Positions 26,793 through 38,580 of a stretch of 64,000 nt of DNA are shown piece after piece. The translations under genes and the position numbers were made by a program. The stretch is from the NCBI RefSeq assembly GCF_028769735.1, contig NC_088175.1, positions 4,030,001 through 4,094,000 of the forward strand, written 5' to 3'. Under the pieces are notes generated by a model. The model was not told where the DNA came from, made no database searches, and saw only the letters and a list, made by a program, of their open reading frames with translations. Numbering within the stretch: position 1 is the stretch's first letter; every line of letters starts with the position of its first letter. The stretch is from Zonotrichia leucophrys gambelii (lineage: Eukaryota; Chordata; Aves; Passeriformes; Passerellidae).

Positions 26793-27428
26793 AATCATAG
26801 AATCATAGACCATGGAATGGTTTGGGTTGGAAGGAACCTTAATGACCATTTCATTCCAACCCCTTTGTTATGGGCAGGGACACCTCTCACTAGACCAGGT
26901 TGCCCAAAGCCTCATTCAACATGGCCTTGAACACTTCCAGGGATGAGGCATCCAAAACTTCCCTGGGAAACCTGTTCCACTCTAACAGTAAAGAATTTCT
27001 TCCCAATATCTAATCTGAATCTACCCTCCTTCAGCTTGGAGGTATTTCCCCTTGTGCTATCATTACATGCCCTTTGAAATGTCCCTCTCCAGCTTCCTTG
27101 TAAGGCTCCTTTAGGTACTGGGAGGTGCTATAGGACCTCCATGGACCTTTCTCTTCTCCAGGTTGAACTCTTTCAGTTTGTCTTCATAGGAGAGGTGCTC
27201 CAGCCCTGTGATTAGCTCAGTTGCCCTCTTTTGGACTTGTCCCAGGAGTTCCACATCTTTCTGCAGTTGGGGACCCCAGAGCTGGACATGTCACTCCAAG
27301 CTGGGCATCACAGGAGCAGAGTAGAGGGGGAGAATGACCTCCCTCAATGTGCTGGCCATGCTCCTCTCAGGGCAGCTAGGATGGGGTTGATCTGGCTGCA
27401 AGCACAGGCTGACAGGTTAATAAACACA
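26793..27428 (-). mobile_element. CR1 LINE, 5'-truncated, minus strand
   Basis: On the plus strand it opens with AATCATAGAATCATAGACC, the reverse complement of the ATTCTATG-type CR1 tail, followed by 'tggtttgggttggaaggaac'. It continues collinearly through the CR1 3' untranslated part: 'gggcagggacacctctcact', 'aggttgcccaaagcctcatt', 'aatttcttcccaatatctaa', 'ggtgctccagccctgtgatt' and 'ttggggaccccagagctgga'. The match fades near 27428, the 5' truncation point usual for CR1. It includes only the extreme 3' part of the element; no reverse transcriptase frame survives. Better preserved than the copies at 7.7 and 59.9 kb. Confidence 0.95.
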
Positions 27429-27768
27429 TTCAGGGTAAGAATACCTGGGGTTGAGAAACACTGATGTAATGAAGGAGAAAAAGATTGAAAGACAACAGTG
27501 GAACAGATCTCACAGGGAGGAAATGTGATGGGCCAGGTGACCAGCTGGTTATAAATGAATACAGACCCATTGCTCTGGGTGAGGATCTGCTTAATTGATG
27601 AGAGGTTTTAGAACCAAAGATTTGACTTAAGGTTGCTGTGTTGTGTGAAAACCCATTTAAAAATCTGGAAAGAAAAGTTGTAGCTAGCTGTAGTGTCTTC
27701 TCCCTGATCTGCTATTGGTCACAGAGCCTTCCAGGATAAAGTGATGACTTTCATTTTGTTGGCTAAAG
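27429..27768. other. Short unique spacer between CR1 and family D LTR
   Basis: Nothing recognised in this 340-bp gap. It ends at the target-site duplication of the next LTR. Confidence 0.5.
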
Positions 27769-28039
27769 ATCAGGTGTGGGATCTCAGCACCTCAGGACTG
27801 AGGTGCCGAGTCACCGAGACCACCCTTGGGGGGCTCGGGAGTCCTGGAATGTTGCCAGAAGTGTCTGGTGGCTGGACTTTGATCCTACACAGGAGACGAC
27901 ACTTGTATGAGGATAGGAGGATTTCACTGGAGTGAATGGTGAAGGGATAAGTTAATTAGAGAGTGAAACACAGGGTTTAGGATTACTGTACAGGGGGGTT
28001 TAGAGAAGTAAGATGGAGGAATTGGGGCGTGTCCTGTCC

Positions 28040-28061
28040 TTCTTCTTCTTCTTCTTCTCCT
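28040..28061 (+). repeat. (CTT)n run inside LTR
   Basis: Six or seven CTT units within the U3 part of the family D LTR. The 51.9 kb copy has a shorter version (TTCTCCTTCTTCTTGG), so it expanded after the two copies diverged. Confidence 0.75.
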
Positions 28062-28176
28062 CCATCTTTTGTGGTGATGGTGGCACTTTGGGATTGGTTA
28101 TTACTAAAAGTGCACTGGTTAATAAGGGTAGAAGGTATTGGGGAAAAATGATAAATATTGTATACGTAACTTTGAG

Positions 28177-28183
28177 TATAAAG
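28177..28183 (+). promoter_or_regulatory. TATA box of family D LTR
   Basis: TATAAAG, conserved in position relative to the polyadenylation signal in both family D copies (the second at 52271-52277). Confidence 0.55.
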
Positions 28184-28279
28184 ATAGGTGACCGCCCCGG
28201 AGGGCAGAGAGTGTGCTCATGGCTGGCTGCTGAGCAGACCTCTGTCTGGCCAAGAGAAAAATCTTTTAGAGAAACAATT

Positions 28280-28285
28280 AATAAA
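28280..28285 (+). promoter_or_regulatory. LTR polyadenylation signal AATAAA
   Basis: AATAAA about 110 bp before the end of the family D LTR. It sets the plus orientation and marks the R region. Confidence 0.6.
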
Positions 28286-28400
28286 CACCAAGACCGAGAA
28301 AAGAACTGAAGCCTCTTCTCGTCCTTTGAAACGTGGGCTGCCCCAAGGCCACCCCGGGCCTTTCCAGGCCATCCAAACAGCCGAAAATCGGACAATCAGG

Positions 28401-31400
28401 TATTGTAAGGAGTATGGTCATGCCTTTTGTTAGATCAGCATTATAAATGATCCAGCAATCCCATCAATCAATGGATAAGTGAAAAATGTCCACGAGCCTT
28501 CTCTCCTCTCATGGGATTCCTTGAGATGCCATCAGGTAGGACTTGCTAAACAAATCAGACCTGAGAGTGAGACTCATTTATGCAAACCCAAATATAGCAA
28601 ACTACAGAACAAGGCTTGGGAAAAGGCAACCCAAGCAAAAGGCACAGTGAAATGTGCAGCAGAATCCTCTCTCACACACTTGCACACACACAAAGGCAGC
28701 TCTGGATCACCAATATTTGCACATGGACAGCTCTCTTTCCAATAAAGTGCACTGATACCCTGGAAGGCAGATTTTTTGCTTTCCTATCATGAAGCAGCCT
28801 GTACTGCTCACTATAGTGTGCTCCATGTCAAAAATCAAAGGCAATGCAAGATCAATCCTGGCCTGTTTTCAGTGATAGCAGGAGACAGGGTTCCCCATGC
28901 CAATGGAAGAGCCTTCAACATCCATATCCTCATCATTCTCTGCATTACCGTTCTGAGTGGGAGACAACCTCCTTTCCTTCATTAAGTCCTCCTCCTTCAG
29001 GTAGGAGGTTGAGAAAATTATATTTGTTTGCACCTGCTTCTTGAGGACTCTATTCTCCAAAGAATAAAACAAGCATTAGGGAGAACAAATATTCCTATAT
29101 CAAACCATCCTATACACATGCAAATTGATCTGTTTGCAAGGTAAAATAGTATGTAGACAAGATGAATTCAAAAAAGTGTGTGGAAAGATTCTTGATTTAT
29201 TGTTATTATACAGCACTAATATGTATGCAAAATAAGTTAGGCTGAGTAATGCAGTATTTCAGTTCTGACTCACGACCAAGATTTGCACTAAAAGAAGCTA
29301 AATAACCTTTCAAACAGATTATTTCTTCCTAAAATACTCCAGTGCTCCATTTCACAACAGTAGAAATAAAATGGAGAAAAAAGGAACTTGAGATATCAAA
29401 CAAATTTATTTCAGATACATTGGCGAATTTCAAAAGGTTAAGGTACCAATATGAAATTTTAAAAAAGGACAGAATAATGTTGGAGACCTTTCCTTGGAAT
29501 CTCATTTTGCATGACCAGTATTTGTAGAAGAGACTATTAAAATTGAAAAGATCAAAATTTGTGGTGCTCTCCAGCTGAAGTATGTCTATGGGAGATGGCA
29601 GATTTTATTTTGGACCCCAGGCTTTACAATTCAGATACATCTTAGAAGCAGTCCTTGCCACATTACCAGAACAAATGAGTGCTAACACATTCTTGCTATG
29701 TAAGCAGAAGTGTCTGCCACTCTTCATTTAGAGGCAGTTCCATTGATTTTGCTTTCAAATTTCATACAGAAGAGTGGCAGAATCCGGCTCTGAAGTTTGT
29801 GTGTTTCTTTTGCACAGGCTCACCCTGATAAAATTTTCAGTCGACTCATGGGCACTTTTTCAAAACAGGATCAGTTGGGCTAGAACTTTTCAGCCTGGAA
29901 AAGAGACAGAGGAATACAAAGGTCTAGAAAAGCTTGAGTGGCTGGAAAACCTGGTCAGAGATTGTTCACTGCCCCTTTCTGTACTGGGCAACCAAAGAAA
30001 ACCACTGTGAACCAGGGCCAAAGCAAAAACAAGCATGTGGTTGTTCATGAGGTCAGTGATAGATGTGTGAGCTCTTTCTAGGAGTCACTGCGAATGCAAA
30101 ATGTACTTGGAAGAGAGTTTTGTGTGGAATTACTAAATAGAGAGAGCACAATTTTAACCCTAGGAAGTCCTAGGAGCTTAAAGCAGCTTGAGGCTGAAAG
30201 ATGAGACAGCTGCGCATGAACCTGGTGAAGAAAGGAAAGAGCAGTAGGTGAATCCTTCATCCAAACAACACAGCTCTTCCTAGGGTTCCTTGCTCTGGTA
30301 CCCAGCTCCTTGTTTTTTTGCACATGATGATGCCATGTACTTCCTCTGAGGAAGCCATGAGGCCTATCTTAAAACCAGCTCTGCTCTTTGCCCACCTGTC
30401 CCTACCCCTGCTCAAAACCATCACACCCTGATGTCAAGAAATCTCCATGTATTATCCATCCATAATTCACCAAGGGAGAATTTAATCATGCCATTTGTCA
30501 CAAAAACGTTTTAACCAGTGACTGTCTATGGAGTAAAATAGAGATTTTCAGCATCACCACAACAAATGGTTTAAGAGGATAAGCCCCAGCCAGCTATTAC
30601 AAGAAAGGATGAGCTTGGAGAGGCTTTTCTAGCAGAGTGCCAAGGGATCCTCAGGTGCTGTTGTGTGTAGTGTCCTGCATCCAGAGAGAGGCAGCAGCTC
30701 CCCATGCATTGTGTTCCCTGGTGGCTGCTCCAGGCTTCTTCCTAGGCATTCTGATACCCTTTTTTTTTTTTAATTTTTTTTTACTCTTTTTTAAAAAATA
30801 TAACTCTGGAGCTGTCTGACTAACAGTGAGTTATCTCCATTAAGCATATGGAAAACCAGAACCCTCTGAATCAATACCCTTTACTAAAGGTTCTAACTCT
30901 GGGGAGCTCTCAAGCTTTTACCAGAGGGTTGGCAGGTCCAGTGAGGAAATTCACATCTCCCAAATGCTGCTTCTGAAACTGATTTGAAATATGCAGGCTT
31001 AGCTGGGAATTCTAGTTTTGAAAAACTGTGTTAGTTTGACACAGGTTTTTTTTTTAATTAAGAAGTAAAAAAAGTTTGAAATATTTTAATTATAGTAACC
31101 TGCTTCATGCAGTGTGCAGATAATTCAGGCAATTGAACTACCTAATGAGTAAGTCATTAATTCTTAAAAACACCTTACACATTCCAATCATAGCATCAAC
31201 CATTAAAAAGAAAATCCATACTCCTGTGTTTGCTCTTATTTTCCTCTAATAATAGCAATGGCCACCCCAGCACAGGGCATTCTCAGGGATTAATGACCAG
31301 CTGGGACTAATGGCACCCTTGGCTATACCTCTGGCCATAAATGCTTGTCAGACTGCTATCAATCCTCAGAAAATGCTCTGTGCCCAGATCGTTACTACTT

Positions 31401-34019
31401 AACCAGGAGTCAGAATGGAAATGAAAAGCAAATGTAGGGAGAGTTGTCAGGAATTTTCACACGGGAGAGTTTGTCACTGTCAGAAATCCTTGTGTTGGGG
31501 TTTCTGTGGTTACTCCTTGTGCAGCTGTGCCCCTCAAGCACATTTTCTGAGGCAGGAGATGTGAGGATTCAGGCTCATGAGTGTCCCCAGCCCTGTTCCT
31601 CCTGGGGCTGAACATAGAACACCACCAGCTTTGGAGCTATCACTGACTCCTGTCCACAACATTCTGCATGATCCATCCTGCATCACCCAGGACAGAGCCT
31701 GCTCATCCCCACCTTCTCAGGATGGCCAAAGCTGAGAGCCTCAGCCTGGCTAAATCATCCAAATGCTGTGGGATTTGCATCACCACTCTCATTTAGGGAA
31801 CACCAACAGGAGGAGCAGCATTGGTTCATGCTGGTGGTCAATTTAGTTTCATATTTATTTCACACTGGCACTCAGAGGAGGTGCATATTGAAGATTTGAC
31901 CCAAGATCTGTTGTGTTGTTTTGCAAATTTTCAGCCAATAGCAGCAAAAGCAATCCAAACCACGTGCACTGAATTGCTGGTAATGCCAAATGTTTGTGAA
32001 GGCAAGTAAGGAAACATGGATGTGATTTGACTGACAACCAACTGCTGCCATTTTTACATTTTTTGCTGACAGAATGACCCCAGGAAATATTTGTGCTGGC
32101 AAAACTGTAGGTGCAAAATGGGAAAATGAATTGGAGCTAAAGCTGGCAGGAAACTGCTTTCTCCACACCCCTTAGGTATGTGTGGGTGTTCACATATTTA
32201 GAAACTTAATTAATAGCTCTGAGGGACTTTCCCTGGCTATTTTTCAATGAAAAATGTTTCCAGTTGGTTGGGGTTGTTCTTTAATTTTTGCATTTCTATG
32301 TCACTAATTAAAACCAATAGATCTGACCTGGAAATCATCAAATAGGGGAAAAAATATTTTTCAGATAGCCATTATCAGAAGACAGCTGAAGGTAGTAAAA
32401 ATGCTGTGCATTTTACTTTTTGAGGGCCCTCATTTCACTGGTATCTTCTTGAGGGTCTTTCACAAACCAGCAGTGTCCATCTGACCAATGTTTTTACCTT
32501 TAACCCACTGCTCCTTTCACTGGGAGAAGGAATATCTCTCTATTGCATTTATCTTCTCGTTATTTTAAATTTCTTCTGTTTTCATATCACTGGGAGTCTT
32601 TTTCTTCCCTGCCTATAGATTTTTTCCTTGTCTATACATTTCCTACTGTGTGAAGGAAAGGGGATATTTTTCTAATCATTCATCCTAGGATAAATTCTTC
32701 ATTTTGTCATTCTGATAAATGTTAAATACAAATGAGAGGGTGTGGGATGACATTAGAGACCAGTGCAGAGCAAACAGAAGCTCTTTTTGAGGTGCACAAG
32801 GAGCATTCTAGATAAATCTGTCCAAACCCCTCTGAATAGGAGTCCATCATCTCCATAATTTGAATTAATTCATCTTTTCTTTTTATGGCAAAGAAAAGAA
32901 GCTATCTAAATCAGTGGGATTAAGCAGTATTTTGCCAATTTACACTAACACCTGGCTTCTTTTAGATAAGGCCCAAATGAACATTAGCTCATGCCAAAGA
33001 ACAGCCTCAGACTGTTGACCTAACTGTTTAAGTTATCATTCCTGAGATTTGGAAGAACAAATGCTGGAACTAATCCTGTCTATTGAATGTAACCTTATGC
33101 CCAGGGAGGCATTCATGAAATGTTATCAACATCATGTGTAAAATTACTTTTATATGTATTTTTATTATATTTTTAAAGGAGAAACTAGAAATGAATATCA
33201 ATTGATCCAATCATAACTGAAAGTATTGCATCCTAGGTACATGACAGATCTTTAGTGGTCATAAACCTGATGCAAGCATTATATTATTCAAGGAGCAGAA
33301 AACTCTAGGGAGAACAAAATATGCAAAAATACCCCAGAAAATAAAGCAGTGTTCAATGACGGGGGAAAATTGGCACATGGTAACCTGCTATAGTAAGCTT
33401 TGCTGTGCCTTGGGAACTCTCCAATATGAACACCATAAGTAGCCATTTACATAGAAAATGTGAAATAAATGCACCTGATTCTTTGGTCTTGCAATTGGGG
33501 CCCTTTGAGACCAACATGAGAAGTTCAAGGCTCAGTCCTGCACCTTCTCCCCAGCCAGGAGGTTGCTACATCAGCATAAAATCAGCATAGCCCTCACCAG
33601 CTCCACTTTATCCTGTTTTAATCTGTACCTAGGTGGGCTTGCAGAGATGTGCTAATGCCCAGGTTGCAGTCTCTCCCTGAGTAACACTGAACCAGAACAT
33701 CCATATCCTTAAATCACAATAGATTATGGCTGGTTTGAATTGATTTGGATTCTGTCCAAGCAGGTGACAGCCAAAGGGATGGTGGATCACATTGTGTCTT
33801 ATGAACAGCCTGCAGTGGGGACTGGAAGTGTGCAAGGGAAAACAGGGAACATAGAATAACCCCCATAGCTTATTGTTTAAATAAAAACAAGAGTAGTGTT
33901 CACAGTCAGGGAGTGTTTGTCCAGTGCTTTTATTCTTTACAGCATTATACAATCCATGGTCAGCTCTTGGATGGTCTGGAAGTAAATTTGCCTTCCCCCT
34001 GGTTCCCTTGCCTACTCCC
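28401..34019. other. Unique non-coding sequence
   Basis: No gene or transposon recognised over 5.6 kb. Open frames are under 110 codons. Two T-rich simple tracts occur, at 30760-30793 and about 31047-31057. The portion at 33.60-33.95 kb is slightly GC-richer, without a recognisable element. Confidence 0.55.
30760..30793 (+). repeat. T-rich low-complexity tract
   Basis: Two T runs separated by AA, then TACTCTTTTTT. It could be the remnant of a minus-strand poly(A) tail. Confidence 0.7.
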
Positions 34020-34745
34020 TGTGGTTGGCTTTGTTCCTGAGCATGTGAGTTTGGAAAGACAGGAGTCTGCTAAGGAAGGCAGGAGCCTCCCCTGAAATGG
34101 AGAATGGAAACCCTCCCCATCCCCCCAAATTGCTATAAATTTTAAATTAAGGGGGCTCTCAGGCAAAAATATGGGAGCAGGAAATAAGAGTTCTTTAATA
34201 GGGAAAAGAAAAACAAATAAAGGATACAAAAAACCAATGCAGTACACTAGAACAACACTGACAGGGTCAGAACCCAACCTGACACCCTGTGGGTCAGGGT
34301 GTTGGTGGCAGTCCCATTGGAATTGTGGCTCAGCCCTCCTGCAGTGTCAGGGCTGGTTCTGTTGGAGCAGGGGGATCTGTAGAGAAGGATGTATTCTTCC
34401 TCTGAAGATCCAGTGGAAGGAGAGACAGCTGTTGTTCCTCTGGGGAATCCCGTGGAGAAGCCGTGCTGGTGTCTCAAAAACCTCTGGATTGTATCTGGAT
34501 AGCAATGCTTGGCTCCTCCCTCTGGGCCGAGCATCTCCCCAGGGGATGTTCTAGTTCTTATCAGCCATGCAGTGACATTCAATAGCTGTTATCAGCAGAT
34601 GTCCCCTCCCGATGGAGGAGTGATTGTGGTCACTCAAAGAGAGAGATAACTGCCCACTTGACAAAAGTAATCTGCCATACAGATGGTAATTGAAAACAAC
34701 TTGCATTGCAATCTTCAACACTGGGAGAAGTTGCTATCACAGCTA
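34020..34745 (-). mobile_element. ERV LTR, family G, minus strand, ends approximate
   Basis: From about 34032 (TGTTCCTGAGCATGTGAGTT) to about 34745 the sequence follows an LTR that I recognise as frequent in songbirds. Blocks in order are 'ttggaaagacaggagtctgc', 'gaaatggagaatggaaac', 'attaagggggctctcaggca', 'agagttctttaatagggaaa', 'gggtcagggtgttggtggca', 'ttggctcctccctctgggcc' and 'cttatcagccatgcagtgac'. On the minus strand ATTAAA (TTTAAT on plus, 34194-34199) serves as polyadenylation signal, giving minus orientation. I could not find a convincing target-site duplication, so both ends may be off by tens of bases. Confidence 0.65.
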
Positions 34746-37199
34746 GGGGTCGATAGCACAGAAATGGTTAGAACTTCACAGAAATTTGTCCCCTTTTATT
34801 TAATTACTCCTGCCAGTGTGGGGTTTGCCCAGAGTGGCTCTACTGTAGGAATAAAAAGCCCTAGTCCCTCTCAATCAGATGGCATGGTCTCATCAAGCTG
34901 GTTCTCTCACTGAGCAGCTGCACCTCAATTAGAAACTAGTACCCATGAAGAAAGCACCATTGGCTAATTATGCTAATTAGATAATAACCACCACCTCTTC
35001 ATATGGCAGGCTTGTCACATCTCTCACTGGTATCTTATTTTATTGCAAACTGCACTGAGGGGAATTTTTACTTTCCTGCCCTGTCTCTCATGGGAGTGCA
35101 ACACATACCTGATTATAAAATCTGATTTCAAAGTCCAATCCTGCTGGGTTTTGGAAAGTTCACACTCAGGACTTGGTTTATCACAGCTTAAGGAGATTAT
35201 TTGACAAGAAATGTTTAAAAGAAAATGGAAGGAAAACTTCTTTTCTGAGGCTGGCTTACAAGAGCCACTGGATGCCCCACTGCCTAAAACCCAGCGAGAA
35301 CACCATTTATTCAAAAAAATTATTTCATGTTCAGAGGGAAAACTGATGCTGCTCTTTATGCTAAAGAGCCCATTTTCATGTAATTCATACAAGAGTAATT
35401 TAGAGCTGTAACTTATAGATTTTATGTCTTATTTGTTGGGAAGTGGTCTTCAAAAAGTGCTTTGAATCTATCCTCTTGTTGGACTCCGTAGCAATTTGTT
35501 ACCATTGATTAAAATAACAATTCCTTGTCATTAACCCTTTTAGAATTATATGTGGAGAATTAATGTGAAATGTGATTAGAGTGGGTTTCTGCTCAAATCG
35601 AGTAGGATGCTGTTACACTGAAAATGAAGTGAGTATCAGGAAGGATGATAAAGCCCCTCCTTATTTCCTTATTACAATGTCCACATCCAAGTTACACCAG
35701 GAAAAGATAATTTCAGATGCTTGTTCATTTGATTGAACTCTTCTACTTCAAAGGCTGTCTGCAGAGAATAGTAGCTTGCATTTTTAGGGTGATGTCCACA
35801 GGGGGATCAGAGCAGCCTGCTGTGGTGTCAGAGCCTCCACAGGGCACAGCAGCCCTGCCCTGGCTGGGAAAAGCAACACAGCTCATCGGGAGCCCCTTGG
35901 TACTGCTCAGCTTCCAAAAGGAAAAAAAGGAAAAAGCCAAAAGCTACAAGAAGCCAAAGCTCAGCAGGGCTCTGCTGAGCTTCTCTGCCATGGCACATGT
36001 TTGGTGATCCACATGAGAAGGGTGTGAAAGTTGTTTATTATTGTTGCTGTTTGTTGGGCTCAAAAATGTCCTGTAGGCACTGATTAAAGTAACTATTCCT
36101 CTTTAACTTGTTTCAGAATTGCACACATTTTTCAGGTATGAAAAATGAGTATTTCTGATCACTTTGTCTTCAGAGGAATCTTACAGCAATTGCTAGTTTT
36201 GTTAAAGTGTTTACAATTTCTGATAACTTTTAAGCACATTTTGGTTTTTTCCCTGTTCCCAAATGGCTATTATTTTTATTTTATTTGTGGTGTTTTAACT
36301 ATGCTGTATGAAAAGAGACAACCATTTCTTTCAGAGCCACAGGTCACCATTGCTACTTGACAATTTGATTCCTATTTAGGTGATAATTTTCCCAGTTATT
36401 TAGCAAGTTGTGAGCTATATAAACTCCAAACTGTGTGGGCTTTATTCCAAACAAACAGGCAAAGAAAGTGGATTTTCCAAAGCACTGAGACGGGGTGAGA
36501 GCTGTATCACACCCAACATTGTGTCCACCACAACCTCTCCTAAGCATCATGGTCTGCAAGATGTGAGTGTTGCATTTGTACTCTGAACAGGATGTGCAGA
36601 AATCAGCCCTCCAGAAGAATGCAGTGCTGCAAATCTCCCTGTTGACACGTCTGACACCACTGGTGGCACTGGGGATCACCCCTGTGAGGTGCACAGACAG
36701 GAGACACCTGGAGCTGAACCAACTCCCAGTGCCACTGGGATGTGGGCAGAGCAGCTCTGAGAACAAGGCCTGATGGAAAAAACCTGTTCAAAGCCCAGTT
36801 TAGTCACAGTACTAAAAAAAGAATAGAGGAAAGAAGAACTTTTCTGTCTTTGTGACTGGCTTCAGTCATGAGGCACAGCACTGTCCATGTGATTTCATTT
36901 ACCTGCAAGTTCAAAGAGTAGCATGATAATGAAGCTATCTCTTTTTAAAGTTCACTTTTCCATTGAGTTCAAAACATTTATGAAATGCTTTCTGCTGAAA
37001 TCTGAACACCACTAAGTGCAATGCTTTCAAACCTTCTGAGTAAGCTACACTGCAGTGTCCAACTGTACTGTAAATAGAACAAAATTATTCCTAAAGTTAA
37101 TTGAAAAAAGAAAACCTACCTCTATTTGCATTCATAAAAAGCTAACCTGACATCCCAAAAGCAGCTATTATATGTCAGCATGTCATGTGCATTGGGAAT

Positions 37200-38580
37200 A
37201 TCTGATCCAATGTGCAGCTCATAAATGTCTAATTAAAAAAATATATATACAACAATTTTAATTGGTTCATTGCATCATTTGTTTTTATTACAGTTTTAAA
37301 CTCTTGCACGATAGTCCGGGCTAAAACTCTCTCAATTTGCAGGGAAAAAAGGACTATGAAGAAGGATATTGAGCAAAGATAACCAGGAATTCAATAATCA
37401 CCATATGTGCAGGTAGAGATATATGGCTGAGTGTTGGTTAGAACATAAATCTGAGGTTTAATAAATCACAAAGTAGTTTAGACCCATCTGTGACAGGTTT
37501 TTAAAATGCCAGAAGAGTCAGTATAGAATTAAAAAGTAAAGTCAAGTTGGAGGTTCACACAAAACTCCAAGCTGAAGACTGTAATAGATATATATGTGAG
37601 AGCACAATGCATCTGGTTTAAAAAAGACAGAGAAATCAGAAAATTACTCTTATTGTTGGTTTTATCACTGTTGGGCTTTAGAATGCTGCAGCAAAGAAAG
37701 TTAAAGAAGAGATATCTTATGGCTAACTCAGTTTTTATCTGATACTTGATAAAGAAAATTCAATTCATAATTATTTATGAACCAACATCAAGGAGTTTAT
37801 TACTCTGATTACTCACTAATCATTTCCCGTAAATGCAGTGACCTAAAAATCCCATATAATCAATAAAGTAGTAAGTTTCAGATTTAAATCACTGTACCTT
37901 GTATTCTTGAGTAAACCTTTGGGTAATTTACAAAGGCTGTTGAATTTTATAGTAAGTGTTTTTCAAACCAAGCTGGATTCTAAACAATAATGACTTTTTA
38001 ATGTGGATCTGTGATTACATTGTCATAGTGAAATACGAGAGTCTTTGACTGCATTCGAAATGAGGCAGAGGGTGAATTACTCCGAAGGCACAGATTACCA
38101 TAGCCTCAGGTAAAGCAATCTTCATAAATTAAACTCCAATCTAAAGTGACCTGTCACTACAAACCTGTTGCTACTCCCAGTAACTTAAATTTCAGTGTAC
38201 AATTTGTAAACAAGTTCTTTTCCTATTACCACAATGCGGGAGAGTTACTTTGTTAAAGTGCTTTAAAACGAATGTGAGGGAGGAGAATTATACAGAGCAT
38301 TTTATGGGTTTCTTTTCCACAGTTTCAAAAAGCTGTTAGTTTAGGAAATGCAACTTGTTGTCTGCTAAAATGTTGATGCTTTTAAGATCTCTAAAGCTGT
38401 CAGCTGAAGGAGCCTTTGGAATAAAAAGCAACTGGAGCACTTTCCTAACTAATTTTTGACACACTGAGCATCTTCGACTCTCATATTCGGCAAGAACATC
38501 TACAGTTCAATGATATTCGAAAATGTTTTGTACATTTAGATGCTTCAGCTGCCATCTCCCAAAAGGTTTTCTGGTTTTGT
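37200..38580. other. Candidate conserved regulatory block, AT-rich, CpG-retaining
   Basis: This is the longest stretch in the window with almost no open frame, no repeat and an unusual number of CpGs for its AT content: about 37308, 37317, 38036, 38056, 38083, 38237, 38269, 38474, 38488 and 38519. It also holds sites of known factor types: a FOX-type TGTAAACA at 38205-38212, SOX-type AACAAT (about 37984) and many ATTA cores. In bird genomes these properties are common in conserved enhancers of developmental genes. Conservation itself was not tested, so this is inference. Confidence 0.3.

Larger units (their letters stand above)
27775..28394 (+). mobile_element. Solo LTR, family D, 620 bp, perfect 6-bp TSD
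   Basis: It starts TGTGGGATCTCAGCACC and ends AAAATCGGACA. ATCAGG occurs exactly on both sides (27769-27774 and 28395-28400). A TATA-type TATAAAG lies at 28177-28183 and AATAAA at 28280-28285, about 103 bp apart, as in the related LTR at 51.9 kb. Shared blocks with that copy include the 'agatggaggaattggg' part, a CT-rich stretch, and the 'accgccc...gagggcag' segment just after the TATA box. The part after AATAAA is different in the two copies. A (CTT)n stretch at about 28040-28061 lies inside. No viral genes remain. The CpG content near the ends suggests a moderate age. Confidence 0.92.

Noticed and set aside
27231..27464. 77-codon frame in the CR1 region
   Set aside because: It lies antisense within the CR1 3' part and is not the CR1 reverse transcriptase.
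22345..28394. One complete provirus with LTRs at both ends
   Set aside because: The LTRs belong to different families, each has its own target duplication, orientations differ, and there is no gag, pol or env-like frame between them.
34171..34582. Overlapping 127- and 111-codon frames on both strands
   Set aside because: They fall inside the family G LTR, which is non-coding.
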